Positions 43,042 through 49,098 of a stretch of 49,098 bases of DNA are shown here, piece after piece. The DNA is taken from positions 1 to 49,098 of the forward strand of contig JAKSLY010000022.1 in NCBI GenBank assembly GCA_024400955.1. The letters run 5' to 3'. The translations under genes and the position numbers were made by a program. Below the pieces are notes generated by a model. The model ran no database searches. It was not told the DNA's origin and saw nothing but the letters and a program-made list of their open reading frames with translations. The DNA comes from Treponema sp. (GTDB lineage: Bacteria; Spirochaetota; Spirochaetia; Treponematales; Treponemataceae). The number at the start of each line of letters is the position of its first letter. Position 1 is the stretch's first letter.

Positions 43042-43911
43042 ATGAAAAACACGAAGATTATTTTTACAGCCCTTGCCCTTCTTGCAATGCCGGTCCTTCT
43101 TTTTGCCTACGACTGGCCACAGCCGGAATCTGAAACAAATACCGTAAAGTCACAGTTTGGCCAGCTTCGCGGAAGCACCATCAGCAGCTCCATGATTTTT
43201 TCTGAAAAACAGGAAGTCAAGTCCTGCGACAAGGGAAAATCCATTGCAGTAATCAGCGAACATGAAGACGACTTTGGCTGGTTTGAATCCCCTCTTGGAA
43301 CCGCCATCATAGTTGAACACGGCGACAAGCTCTGCACCGTTTATGCAAATCTTGACAGGAACACCATCACTGACTACCAGGATGTATTTACTGTTTCTGC
43401 AGGTGAAACCCTTGGAACCAGCGGACAGTCCGCATGGCACAACGAAGGAGACTATCTTGAATTCAAGGTTTTTGACACAAAGAGCCATACAGCCGTAAAC
43501 CCCAAGATCCTCATGCCAAAAAGTGGAAGGGAAAAAGTCCTTGATGCAGGCGAGATTACCCTGGAGGACAAGAACGGAAACAAGAGGAACCTTCTTGTGG
43601 AAAGAAAAATTCCTTCAGGAACATACTTTGTATACAGAAAGCGCAATGAAATCGAAATGCCATTCCAGACACTCATTGCTGTCAACGGAAACACGACGGA
43701 AAAAATTTCATACGAAACAATGACGGAAAAAAACGGAAGGCTTTGCATCCGTGGAAATTCCTTCTACTCAAGCAGGGACCTTTATCCGGATTCGGTAAAG
43801 CAGCTTCTTGGAACCGTTCAGTTCAACAAGGGACAGAACACCCTTTCCATCACCATGGTAAACCTTCTTGGAAACCAGGCTGCAATTTCCTACAAGCTGG
43901 ACATTTACTAA
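43042..43911 (+). CDS. Secreted LytM/M23-like protein without zinc ligands
   Basis: 289 aa with a signal peptide (KIIFTALALLAMPVLLFAYD). The M23 β-sheet is recognisable: FESPLGTAIIVEHGDKLCTVYANLD, VSAGETLGTSGQS and DYLEFKVFD. The first His of the zinc site, the YaHL histidine (YANL) and the HLHFEV pair (YLEFKV) are all missing, so it should not cleave peptidoglycan. Comparable dead LytM proteins (EnvC, NlpD) activate amidases. The C-terminal half is an unassigned β-rich region. It ends overlapping the convergent GNAT gene stop. Confidence 0.75.
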   Translation: MKNTKIIFTALALLAMPVLLFAYDWPQPESETNTVKSQFGQLRGSTISSSMIFSEKQEVKSCDKGKSIAVISEHEDDFGWFESPLGTAIIVEHGDKLCTVYANLDRNTITDYQDVFTVSAGETLGTSGQSAWHNEGDYLEFKVFDTKSHTAVNPKILMPKSGREKVLDAGEITLEDKNGNKRNLLVERKIPSGTYFVYRKRNEIEMPFQTLIAVNGNTTEKISYETMTEKNGRLCIRGNSFYSSRDLYPDSVKQLLGTVQFNKGQNTLSITMVNLLGNQAAISYKLDIY

Positions 43912-44447
43912 AGGCAGTTTTCCTTCTTGTATTTATCTTCATATTCCTCAGCAACAATATTCAGGATGAAGCAGTTCCACTTCACGTTCTTGATGTCGTA
44001 AAGCTCCATCTTTCCGTATTTCTTGAATCCGACCGACTCATAGCACTTTATGGCAGACTCATTATTCTCAAAGACACCGAGTCCAACTTTTTCTACGCCA
44101 TAAATTTCAAAGGCATATTTCAAGGCAAGCTGAAGCATTTTCTTTCCATAACCCTTGCCGCGTTTTTCGGGACTTACAATGACAAAGCCTACCCTCAATT
44201 CTGCAAGGGATTTTTCCGGATGCCTTAAAATGAAGAAGCCAAAGATTCCGTCGTCATCAAAGGCACAAAAGGGAAAATACTTTTTGTCATCGATTCTTCC
44301 TGAAGTGGATTCAATAAATCGGTCAACGGTCAATGGATATTCCCCCAAGATTCCTGCAGACCATTTGTAGAATTCTTCCTCATCTGAGCACCACCTGACA
44401 ATTTCTTGAGCATCGCTGGTTCTAAAAGGCCTTATCCCGATTTTCAT
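43908..44447 (-). CDS. GNAT-family N-acetyltransferase
   Basis: 179 aa from MKIGIRPFRTSDAQEIVRW, with GGGGG about 5 nt upstream of ATG 44447; the frame extends further up but without support. RVGFVIVSPEKRGKGYGKKMLQLAL is the acetyl-CoA loop (R/Q-x-x-G-x-G/A) and VGLGVFENNESAIKCYESVGF the following conserved block. It resembles RimJ/RimL-type acetyltransferases; the substrate is unknown. Its stop overlaps the stop of the preceding plus-strand gene. Confidence 0.88.
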   Translation of the reverse strand: MKIGIRPFRTSDAQEIVRWCSDEEEFYKWSAGILGEYPLTVDRFIESTSGRIDDKKYFPFCAFDDDGIFGFFILRHPEKSLAELRVGFVIVSPEKRGKGYGKKMLQLALKYAFEIYGVEKVGLGVFENNESAIKCYESVGFKKYGKMELYDIKNVKWNCFILNIVAEEYEDKYKKENCL

Positions 44448-44483
44448 TTTTCCCCCGTTGAATTCATAAATCTTTTTGAAATA

Positions 44484-44514
44484 AAAAGAACCTGCCGAAA
44501 AAAAATGGCAGGCT
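44484..44514 (-). terminator. Terminator after coiled-coil gene
   Basis: On the minus strand GCCTGCC / GGCAGG with a T-rich loop is followed by TTCTTTTTATTT. It lies 28 bp past the stop at 44542. Confidence 0.8.
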
Positions 44515-44541
44515 CCCATAGACGCTTGTAACTGCTGCAAA

Positions 44542-44931
44542 TTACTTTTTAACAGTTTTTGACGTTTTTGAAACCTTAGTTTCGGCAGTCTTTGCACCGG
44601 CTTTTGAAGGAGCCTTTGGTTCAAGCTTCTTTTCAAGGCGAGCAACTTCCCTGGCCAATGCCTTGTTTTCCATTTCAAGACGCTTGATTTCTGCCTTAAG
44701 CTCCTTTCTTTCAGCAGTCAATTTTTCGATCTTTTCATCCTTTGCAGAAATCTCATTGTTCTTCTTTGTAATCCACTGCTTGTGTGCAGCAGAAGAAGTT
44801 GACTTTTCAAGCATTTCTTTCTGTTCAGCGATGATGTTTTTTCTTCTTGTGTCAACTGCCTTCTGGGCAGGAGTTTTTTCAGAAGTCTTTTCCTTTGTTT
44901 CTGCAGTTGTAGTTTTCTTGCATGTTGCCAT
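44542..44931 (-). CDS. Lys/Ala/Thr-rich coiled-coil protein
   Basis: 129 aa from MATCKKTTTAETKEK, with GGAGG 8 nt before ATG 44931. The central part (KIEKLTAERKELKAEIKRLEMENKALAREVARLEKKLE, about residues 63-100) is a heptad coiled coil. The tail APSKAGAKTAETKVSKTSKTVKK is basic and Ala/Thr/Lys-rich, like histone H1-type tails of some bacteria. A nucleoid or cytoskeletal role is possible; neither is shown. No signal peptide. Confidence 0.75.
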   Translation of the reverse strand: MATCKKTTTAETKEKTSEKTPAQKAVDTRRKNIIAEQKEMLEKSTSSAAHKQWITKKNNEISAKDEKIEKLTAERKELKAEIKRLEMENKALAREVARLEKKLEPKAPSKAGAKTAETKVSKTSKTVKK

Positions 44932-45094
44932 AAATTCAGCCTCCAATAAATAAATGATAACATCAAAATCCCTATTTATCAAAATTTTTTTTTATTCGCG
45001 TGCTCGCAATACAATGGGAAAACGATATATCTTGCTTGTCTGCGGCGGGGGCATTATTTGCATCTATCATGCTCAAAAAAGACAACTAATACTG

Positions 45095-45742
45095 TTACAT
45101 CACAAAGGCTGCAATTTCCTTTTCCAGAAGTCTGAATACATTTGCAACCAGATATCCGTCAGCGATTGCATGATTCAATCTTACGCTTACAGGCATCATG
45201 AGTCTTTCATTTTCCTCCCTATATTTTCCCCAGTTTACAATCGGCAGGAAATATAGATATCCATCAGGCAATTCAATATTCATTGAATCGTAGGACACCC
45301 AGGATATGTATGATGCATCAAACCAATTTGGATGGTTTTCAGAATCAAGACCATAGTCCCTGGTTTCCTTGGCCCTTTCCACATCCAAAATCGCCTTGTC
45401 ATAAAAAGTTTTGTAATCTTCGTAATATTCCGTATAGACGGGCGTGCATGTTTCCGTATCCTCATGAAATACATACTGAATTGGGTTTATGACATCATAG
45501 CAAATAAGCTGCTCATTTTGCCATTGATATGCCATCCTATAGTCATCACGGGAATTCAACACCTTGGATAAAATGTACAGGAAATTTATGTAAAACTTAG
45601 TATTGGTCTTTTTTGAATATTGAACTAAATCCGTTACGTCTATTCTTGCAGTAATTGAAGTAGAACATTTGCAGTCCTGTGTAAAATGCCTGAAAACACC
45701 TTTCCTGTAATATGTTTCCTTGTCTATGATTTTGTAATTCAT
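45095..45742 (-). CDS. Chloramphenicol acetyltransferase-like protein (type A CAT fold)
   Basis: 215 aa, the standard CAT length. The catalytic block MMPVSVRLNHAIADGYLVAN holds the HxxxDG motif near the C-terminus. RKGVFRHFTQDCKCSTSITARIDVT at the start and MAYQWQNEQLICYDVINPIQYVFH also match the family. Trimeric acetyl-CoA-dependent enzymes of this type acetylate chloramphenicol, but many chromosomal homologues have other acceptors. AGGAG lies 9 nt before the ATG. About 110-160 bp of AT-rich sequence without genes flank it. Confidence 0.85.
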   Translation of the reverse strand: MNYKIIDKETYYRKGVFRHFTQDCKCSTSITARIDVTDLVQYSKKTNTKFYINFLYILSKVLNSRDDYRMAYQWQNEQLICYDVINPIQYVFHEDTETCTPVYTEYYEDYKTFYDKAILDVERAKETRDYGLDSENHPNWFDASYISWVSYDSMNIELPDGYLYFLPIVNWGKYREENERLMMPVSVRLNHAIADGYLVANVFRLLEKEIAAFVM

Positions 45743-45855
45743 TTAATTCTTCTCCTATAACAATTTCTATACTTCTTTGGCAATGCCATTTTGTGAAAGA
45801 AATGTACCCCGATGCTTGCGGCGGGATTCATTCATTCTTTTTTCAAATAGTAACC

Positions 45856-46404
45856 CTACGAATTTAAAACGAAGTCACAAAATTCTTTTATTTCTTCCAT
45901 TTTCCCTTCCAGGTTTTCCTTACATTCAACACCACACAGCCCAAGTTTTCCGCAGGAAATTATTTCTAGGTGACCGTGAAAATGTTCTATTGTACTGATG
46001 ATTCGTTCACATTCCTTCATGTTTGGGCCTGTTCTTAATGCAATGGCATATCCCTTTTTTCCACCTGCGATTTTTGCATGAGGTTCGTGTGTATTGCACC
46101 ATGGTGTGCATCGGTCAATAAAAACCTTGAACTGTCCGGGAACATCAGCCCAATATGACGGCGAAACTGCAATGATCTTATCAGCCCAATCATATTCGGC
46201 CATCAATTTTTCTACATCATCTTCCTGAAAACATTTTGCAGTCTGATGACATTTTCTGCACCCCTTGCAGAGCTTGATTTCATAATCATCTATGCAGACG
46301 GTTTTTACAATGTTTCCTTCTCCAACATATTCTCTGGCAAGACTTACAATTCCTGCAGTGGCTCCGTTTCTTACAGGGCTGCAATTTACAATCAAGATGT
46401 TCAT
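45856..46404 (-). CDS. Flavodoxin-fold NADPH-dependent FMN reductase family protein
   Basis: 182 aa. MNILIVNCSPVRNGATAGIV is the FMN phosphate loop, CKGCRKCHQTAKCFQEDD is the cysteine cluster of the iron-sulfur-flavoprotein-like subgroup, and AVSPSYWADVPGQFKVFIDR the second flavin loop. It probably reduces quinones or other small acceptors. The start is ATG 46404, with GAGAGG 6 nt upstream; an in-frame codon at 46419 precedes that site. Confidence 0.85.
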   Translation of the reverse strand: MNILIVNCSPVRNGATAGIVSLAREYVGEGNIVKTVCIDDYEIKLCKGCRKCHQTAKCFQEDDVEKLMAEYDWADKIIAVSPSYWADVPGQFKVFIDRCTPWCNTHEPHAKIAGGKKGYAIALRTGPNMKECERIISTIEHFHGHLEIISCGKLGLCGVECKENLEGKMEEIKEFCDFVLNS

Positions 46405-46415
46405 GTTTTTTCCTC

Positions 46416-46475
46416 TCAATCAATGATTTTATGTCCTTTAGGAATTGCAAGTTCAGTCATTAATTCTACATACAT
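46416..46475 (-). CDS. Possible 19-aa ORF between remnant and flavoprotein gene
   Basis: MYVELMTELAIPKGHKIID. Its ATG overlaps the stop of the hexapeptide remnant (TAATG) and it ends 11 nt before the flavoprotein start. It may be a real short peptide or another decayed gene end; no family is recognised. Confidence 0.3.
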   Translation of the reverse strand: MYVELMTELAIPKGHKIID

Positions 46476-46585
46476 TATTTTACCTCCCAGACATTGCCGG
46501 TTATTTTTGCAGGATTTCCTGTTACAATTACATCGTCAGGAAAACTTTTTGTAACTACGGCACCCGCTTTTACTAATGCGTCTTT
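46475..46585 (-). pseudogene. C-terminal remnant of a hexapeptide-repeat acyltransferase
   Basis: On the minus strand a frame without start reads GAVVTKSFPDDVIVTGNPAK and ends at TAA 46475. This is the typical C-terminus of left-handed β-helix acetyltransferases (maltose/galactoside/serine acetyltransferase group). About 35 residues survive. Its 5' end overlaps the last codons of the GNAT gene in another frame, so a deletion or insertion joined the two. Confidence 0.7.
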
Positions 46586-47337
46586 TGTTCCGAAGCAACT
46601 TCGTATGCGCAATATTCATGGGAAAATTTATAGCCGAGTTTTTCTGCCAGATGGACAGAAATAAGATTGTGGGCATCCCAGCTTGGATATAAATTTTCTT
46701 TCAGACAGTTCAGGATCAGTTTTGCACATGCAACCGTGGCCAGATTTTTTTTGCGCTCGGCAGGATCTGTATCAACTTCGATTTCGATTCCTTCTTTGTA
46801 ACGCGTATATGATGACGCACCGGCAACAATTTTTCCGTCCCTTAAAATAACTACACCACGTCCTTTTTCCAGATAATCATCTTTGCAACTAAAGGTCGAA
46901 ACAAAATCTACGGTAGCAGGATTTAAAAGACACTGGTCATAAAGTCCGCTGTCAATTTCTTTAATAGTGTAACCGGAAGGAAGAAGCGCCACAAGACTTT
47001 CAAGATGGGCTTTATCAAATACAGTATCTTTCCTAATTGCATAGCGCATAAATTTCTTTGCAGAAGGAAAAGATTTTTCAATTAACTTTTCCCATTCCTT
47101 ATTCTGCGGAACCATGATTATATAACCGTCAGGTTTGTTCTTTACAAGTTCTTCGTCAGGAACTCCGGCAAAGAATTCAAAGCATCCCACAAATGCACAT
47201 GCAGATTCAGGATTCTCCTTATCCGTTACTAAAATTTTTCCCATGACTTTCTGAAGGCAGGAATAAATCAAAGTTTCTTCCCAACCTTCAAAAAGCGATT
47301 TTACAATTTCATTAATTTCAGAAAGTTCATAAATCAT
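46573..47337 (-). CDS. GNAT acetyltransferase (PF12746-like, 'GNAT_acetyltran')
   Basis: 254 aa. The N-terminal half (CAFVGCFEFFAGVPDEELV, then GYIIMVPQNKEWEKLIE) and the C-terminal GNAT half (GRGVVILRDGKIVAGASSYT, IEIEVDTDPAERKKNLATVACAKLILNCL, SWDAHNLISVHLAEKLGY) fit the two-part zwittermicin-type/GNAT_acetyltran family. The substrate is unknown. The final residues SEQKTH run into the hexapeptide remnant, so the natural C-terminus may have been replaced. Confidence 0.8.
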   Translation of the reverse strand: MIYELSEINEIVKSLFEGWEETLIYSCLQKVMGKILVTDKENPESACAFVGCFEFFAGVPDEELVKNKPDGYIIMVPQNKEWEKLIEKSFPSAKKFMRYAIRKDTVFDKAHLESLVALLPSGYTIKEIDSGLYDQCLLNPATVDFVSTFSCKDDYLEKGRGVVILRDGKIVAGASSYTRYKEGIEIEVDTDPAERKKNLATVACAKLILNCLKENLYPSWDAHNLISVHLAEKLGYKFSHEYCAYEVASEQKTH

Positions 47338-47339
47338 TT

Positions 47340-47455
47340 TTACAAAATCCTTTCGTCAATTCTTCGTGCAAAAGAATAGATGCATGGTTTGAAATACTTT
47401 GTCCAGAAGTTGAGTACTGTAGGATTCAGTGTTTCGTAATCTACGCCCATTATTT
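47340..47455 (-). pseudogene. C-terminal remnant of a second GNAT gene
   Basis: The frame reads GVDYETLNPTVLNFWTKYFK followed by a YSFARRIDERIL end, the characteristic C-terminus of a family of Firmicutes-type GNAT proteins. There is no start or N-terminal part; it is squeezed between the kinase stop (47464) and the next gene's start (47337). Confidence 0.65.
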
Positions 47456-47463
47456 TCTTTCCT

Positions 47464-47976
47464 TCATCTTGCACTATTAATTTTTTTTGTGCATGATGTG
47501 TCATGCCAAACATCAATTTCTTCTCTGGAAGGAATTTCAAACATGGAAAGAACTTTTGTTTTCAATCCTTGGTCGACATAAAAATCAGAGCCGCCCTTGC
47601 CCTCCATGATTTTTCTGTTGCGGGACTGAATATTTCTGTTCCATTGTTCATCACTGATGTCGATGTAGTGCCATTCAAATCCTGCATCATTTTCTTTCAG
47701 ATAATCAGAAATGTTTTTTCTGTCAGCATTTGTCCAAAAGCCCCAGTCCAAAATCACGTTCGCTCCGGCCTTTACAATTTCAGCAGCTTTTTTCATGAGG
47801 TAAAGGTTGATTTTCTTCGCAAAGGAATCGTAGGAATCACCCTGTTCATTTCCAGTCAACGCGTAAGTTGTCTCGTCAGTCGAAAGAATCACCGCATTGT
47901 GTTTTTCTTTCAGTTCTTTTGCATAATAAGTCTTGCCGCTGCAGATTTTTCCGCAGATTAAAAATATTTTTGCCAA
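47464..47976 (-). CDS. AAA_33-type P-loop kinase
   Basis: 170 aa. Walker A LICGKICSGKTYYAKEL at residues 6-17, ILSTDETTYAL as the substrate/DxD region, ANVILDWGFWTNADRKNISDYL as Walker B and LID-proximal part. This layout is common to small ATP-dependent kinases and to antibiotic or nucleoside kinase-like proteins of AAA_33. The C-terminus (DTSCTKKINSAR) may be altered by the remnant that follows. Confidence 0.8.
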   Translation of the reverse strand: MAKIFLICGKICSGKTYYAKELKEKHNAVILSTDETTYALTGNEQGDSYDSFAKKINLYLMKKAAEIVKAGANVILDWGFWTNADRKNISDYLKENDAGFEWHYIDISDEQWNRNIQSRNRKIMEGKGGSDFYVDQGLKTKVLSMFEIPSREEIDVWHDTSCTKKINSAR

Positions 47977-48003
47977 TTATTCTCTCCTGTAAAAACCAAA
48001 TTT

Positions 48004-48423
48004 TCATAATGCCTTGGTCATGAGCATTTCCATGGGCTGTTTATATCCTGGAATCTCCATGATGAATCCGCCGCAATCTTTATATCCAAGCTTTCTGTAA
48101 AAATGCTGGGCATTCTCATCTACCCGGGTTGAAGTCATTGTCATTCCGTAACCCTGAACCTTCATGTCATCTTCCCAGAACTGCATCAGCTGACGGCCAT
48201 AGCCCTTTTTCTGTTTTGTCCAATCCACGAAAAGCATTGTGCAGAATGGAATGCTGTCCCAAAAAAGATTGTATCCCAACAGCCCGATTTTGATTCCATC
48301 ATCGGTCAAGACGTAGCCCTGCCTGTCGCGGACTTTCTTTTCAAATTCGCTTTCCGGCAAATGCTTGTCCAAAGTGAACCAGAAATCCTTGTCTTCGTTT
48401 TCAACATATTTTATCTGCATCAT
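48004..48423 (-). CDS. GNAT-family N-acetyltransferase
   Basis: 139 aa from ATG 48423 (an adjacent ATG 48420 is equally possible). LFVDWTKQKKGYGRQLMQFWEDDM is the acetyl-CoA binding loop and VDENAQHFYRKLGYKDCGGFIME the C-terminal motif. Typical single-domain GNAT; substrate unknown. No clear ribosome binding site. Confidence 0.82.
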   Translation of the reverse strand: MMQIKYVENEDKDFWFTLDKHLPESEFEKKVRDRQGYVLTDDGIKIGLLGYNLFWDSIPFCTMLFVDWTKQKKGYGRQLMQFWEDDMKVQGYGMTMTSTRVDENAQHFYRKLGYKDCGGFIMEIPGYKQPMEMLMTKAL

Positions 48424-48546
48424 TTTTCTGTTCAACCCATATGTATTTGTAACCTGCAGCCATTGCTCTTTGCAAGCTTGTCATCTTTACAGGCGGCTAT
48501 CTTGTTTCCAGCAGCAGTTTTTTCCCGCCATACTGCTGTTCCTGTA

Positions 48547-48987
48547 TTAATTTTCTTCGATTATTTTATCCAGTATTTCGGCTGCAGTTTTTACCATTTC
48601 CGGGCAGAAGGTTCTGAACAAATTCTTTTCCTGAATGACCTTCATGTCTTCATCTTTGCTCAAATCGTATCCAAGCAGTTGGCGGCACACAACGCTTCCG
48701 TTTTTTTCTTTAAAGCGTTTCATAAAATCTTTCGAAATTTCATAGGCCTTTCTTTTGCACTCCAAATCATTGCTGTCACAATGTCCGTAAAGAAGCCCCA
48801 ACACCATAAGCGCACCTGAAACGGCTCCACACATTTCACCATTCCTTGCACCGCCGCCAAAACAGGTTGCAAGCCGCAATGCTGTCTTTTCATCCATTCC
48901 ATGTTCCGTGGCAAATGCTGTAAAAACTCCCTGGGAACAGTTAAAGTTGCTGCTAAAATATTTCACTGCCTTTTCTGCATGTGTCAT
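48547..48987 (-). CDS. C_GCAxxG_C_C family (putative redox) protein
   Basis: 146 aa from ATG 48987, where GGAG lies 9 nt upstream; ATG 48996 or 49002 would add three to five residues. The name-giving cysteines are all visible: NCSQGV, TCFGGGARNGEMCGAVSGAL, and ECKRKA with VVCRQLLGYDL and FRTFCPEMV. The family is thought to bind metal or take part in redox chemistry; function is not established. It starts 5-20 nt after the partial gene at the window edge. Confidence 0.85.
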   Translation of the reverse strand: MTHAEKAVKYFSSNFNCSQGVFTAFATEHGMDEKTALRLATCFGGGARNGEMCGAVSGALMVLGLLYGHCDSNDLECKRKAYEISKDFMKRFKEKNGSVVCRQLLGYDLSKDEDMKVIQEKNLFRTFCPEMVKTAAEILDKIIEEN

Positions 48988-49007
48988 AAGCGTCATCTCC
49001 ATAAAAT

Positions 49008-49098
49008 CTAGTTTTCTTCAAGAATTCTGAGACCTTCCATAATGTCCTGCCCGAGAATTTCCTGGGTCTTTGAAAAATTGAATTTCTTGTGGAGTCTG
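49008..49098 (-). CDS. C-terminal end of a gene running off the window
   Basis: An open minus-strand frame ends at TAG 49008-49010 and reads HKKFNFSKTQEILGQDIMEG followed by LRILEEN. Too short to name. Its close spacing to the next start suggests an operon. Confidence 0.55.
   Translation of the reverse strand, partial: RLHKKFNFSKTQEILGQDIMEGLRILEEN

Noticed and set aside
44954..45256. 100-codon plus-strand ORF between the coiled-coil and CAT-like genes
   Set aside because: It overlaps the end of the CAT-like gene antisense, has no ribosome binding site and no family resemblance.
48436..48546. Open frame in the gap reading WREKTAAGNKIAACKDDKL
   Set aside because: Could be a decayed C-terminus, but no family is recognised and there is no start; the CAGCAGT/ACTGCTG inverted repeat in it is not enough to call an attC site.
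1..49098. CRISPR array, insertion sequence or prophage genes
   Set aside because: No regularly spaced repeats, transposase, integrase or phage structural genes seen in any frame.

Overview
The window looks like chromosomal DNA of a Treponema-type spirochaete. The evidence is a FliG1-type paralogue with an extended N-terminus, a membrane-anchored LysM/M23 peptidase next to signal peptidase I and a PASTA penicillin-binding protein, a DUF115 (motility accessory factor-like) protein, a degenerate HD-GYP protein, a 7TMR-DISM sensor, lipoboxes of the loose spirochaete kind, and tRNA without encoded CCA. The assignment is inference from gene content; no search was run.

Layout. 1-343: 3' part of a tRNA-Glu, a terminator and a GC-rich structured block. 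344-3214 (+): a SPL-like radical SAM protein, then xanthine phosphoribosyltransferase with an NCS2 purine permease. 3279-3982 (-): a VapC/Phd-type toxin-antitoxin pair with a palindromic operator. 4184-8826 (-): the riboflavin operon ribD-ribE-ribBA-ribH followed by manA, interrupted by a short palindromic repeat cluster. 8938-12768 (-): clpB and a GT4 glycosyltransferase. 12849-18825 (-): a lipocalin/tocopherol-cyclase-like protein, a small acidic protein, an M16C (PreP-like) metallopeptidase and fliG1, with a divergent orphan DNA methyltransferase and then rny (+). 21623-24745 (-): a YiiX-like lipoprotein, asd and dapA. 25132-29968 (+): a 7TM LuxR-type regulator, aroC and a D,D-carboxypeptidase. 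29984-33408 (-): a propeller/deacetylase-like protein and a LysM-M23 peptidase. 33481-39461 (+): lepB, a PBP, a DUF115 protein, a candidate small RNA and the HD-GYP protein. 39514-41828 (-): a degenerate aldo/keto reductase and glyS. 41965-43911 (+): a membrane propeller protein and a zinc-site-less M23 protein. 43908-49098 (-): an AT-richer accessory run of small single genes (three GNATs, a CAT-like enzyme, an FMN oxidoreductase, an AAA_33 kinase, a C_GCAxxG_C_C protein) with gene remnants between them.

Themes. Cell envelope and periplasmic flagella dominate the middle: peptidoglycan synthesis and trimming, secretion, protein glycosylation, lysine/DAP and chorismate precursors, and several proteins that keep an enzyme fold but lack catalytic residues. 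A second theme is translation start architecture. At least four operons (344, 1280, 18825 on the minus strand, 41965), and probably 25132 and 8826(-), have a -10 box ending 6-9 nt before the ATG and no Shine-Dalgarno sequence. These genes appear to make leaderless mRNAs, whereas internal operon genes carry good GGAGG-type sites. The most distinctive individual loci are the membrane LuxR protein with a fossil histidine-kinase ATPase domain, the structured candidate RNA at 37728-37863, and the GC-rich element at 169-296.
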